This document shows positions 63,536-64,000 of a stretch of DNA of 64,000 nt, one piece after another; the stretch's first letter is position 1, and every line of letters begins with the position of its first letter. The notes below the pieces were generated by a model. That model made no database searches. It was not told where the DNA came from and was given only the letters and a program-made list of their open reading frames with translations. A program made the position numbers and the translations under genes. The stretch lies in the NCBI RefSeq assembly GCF_023078275.1, contig NC_062983.1:1233001-1297000 (forward strand), in the 5' to 3' direction. Source of the DNA: Leguminivora glycinivorella. Lineage: Eukaryota > Arthropoda > Insecta > Lepidoptera > Tortricidae.

Positions 63536-64000
63536 CCTTAGTGCCCTCAATATTTATTTGTTTATTTTTTTAGAAAACTTCAAATCTATACTTATCTGAA
63601 GTCAAAAAATCTGAAACGGATGAGTTTTATGAGTTTGGTGACAGATCTTTGCCTGCCAGAGGGTGGCCTTTTTAAGTGAAACTTCCTCAGTGAATCGGAC
63701 ATCAGATCAGTAACAGTGGATATATTATAGTCAATACCATATATCTACTAACCATCTATAGCTATAGGCAATAGTACCCCATCTACTATCAATATGGTAT
63801 TAGATACTTCGGCAGGGAGGCTTTGAGCAAATCTGGCTTAGATACAGGGAAAAGGAATTGAACTTCTTCTACTTCGATTAAATCAAATACTAATTATTCT
63901 TTGTCTAGAACACCTATATCAATCTCAATATGTCAAACAAATAACTACTTATGTTACTTATGTAGGATATGTGAAACAAAATGCGTAGCTATAACAAGGC

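Overview
The window looks like a piece of a lepidopteran (moth or butterfly) nuclear genome. The evidence is AT-rich sequence, spliced exons with GT/AG borders, and many copies of short repeats that I recognise as typical of Lepidoptera. It is dominated by one host gene, read on the + strand, and by the transposable elements filling its introns. I see no bacterial-type operons, CRISPR arrays, rRNA genes or intact tRNA genes.

Host gene. Seven exons between 31685 and 63410 encode a continuous part of an alpha-type neurexin (Nrx-1): the end of one laminin-G (LNS) domain, a complete third LNS domain, an EGF-like repeat and the start of the next LNS domain. Order and spacing match the LNS2-LNS3-EGF-LNS4 core of alpha-neurexin. 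Reading phase is kept across all six introns. One intron (33803-54602) is 20.8 kb. The upstream 31.7 kb shows no exon I can recognise, so it is probably intron or upstream sequence. Two decayed partial copies of neurexin exons lie beside the real ones, at about 33196-33290 and 33870-33988.

Mobile elements, left to right. (1) About 1.6-9.0 kb: an R1-like LINE tail, then a CR1-like LINE (minus strand) whose 3' UTR holds at least twelve small hairpins and a tandem duplication of about 610 bp. Inside it sits a complete, apparently intact Copia element (4033-8491) with nearly identical LTRs and a perfect 5-bp target duplication. (2) About 9.0-12.6 kb: three back-to-back foldback MITEs, a dispersed repeat, an RTE-like LINE tail and a thrice-repeated segment. 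(3) 12.66-18.3 kb: a minus-strand Gypsy element with a small leader ORF encoding a possible myristoylated one-pass membrane protein, gag, and broken pol; its 3' end is missing. (4) 18.5-31.6 kb: MITEs, SINE copies and LINE tails. (5) 35.1-44.1 kb: a nested stack holding a split dispersed repeat, an RTE-like LINE, a long inverted-repeat element around a second LINE, and a plus-strand Gypsy/mag-like element with identical LTRs but mismatched flanks. (6) 45-63 kb: more MITEs, tRNA-derived SINEs and minisatellites between the last five exons.

The most unusual signals are the hairpin array in the LINE 3' UTR, the small membrane-protein ORF in the Gypsy leader, the neurexin exon relics, and the mag-like element whose LTRs and flanks tell different stories. 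I ran no searches. Family names rest on motif recognition, and element borders are approximate unless target duplications are given.
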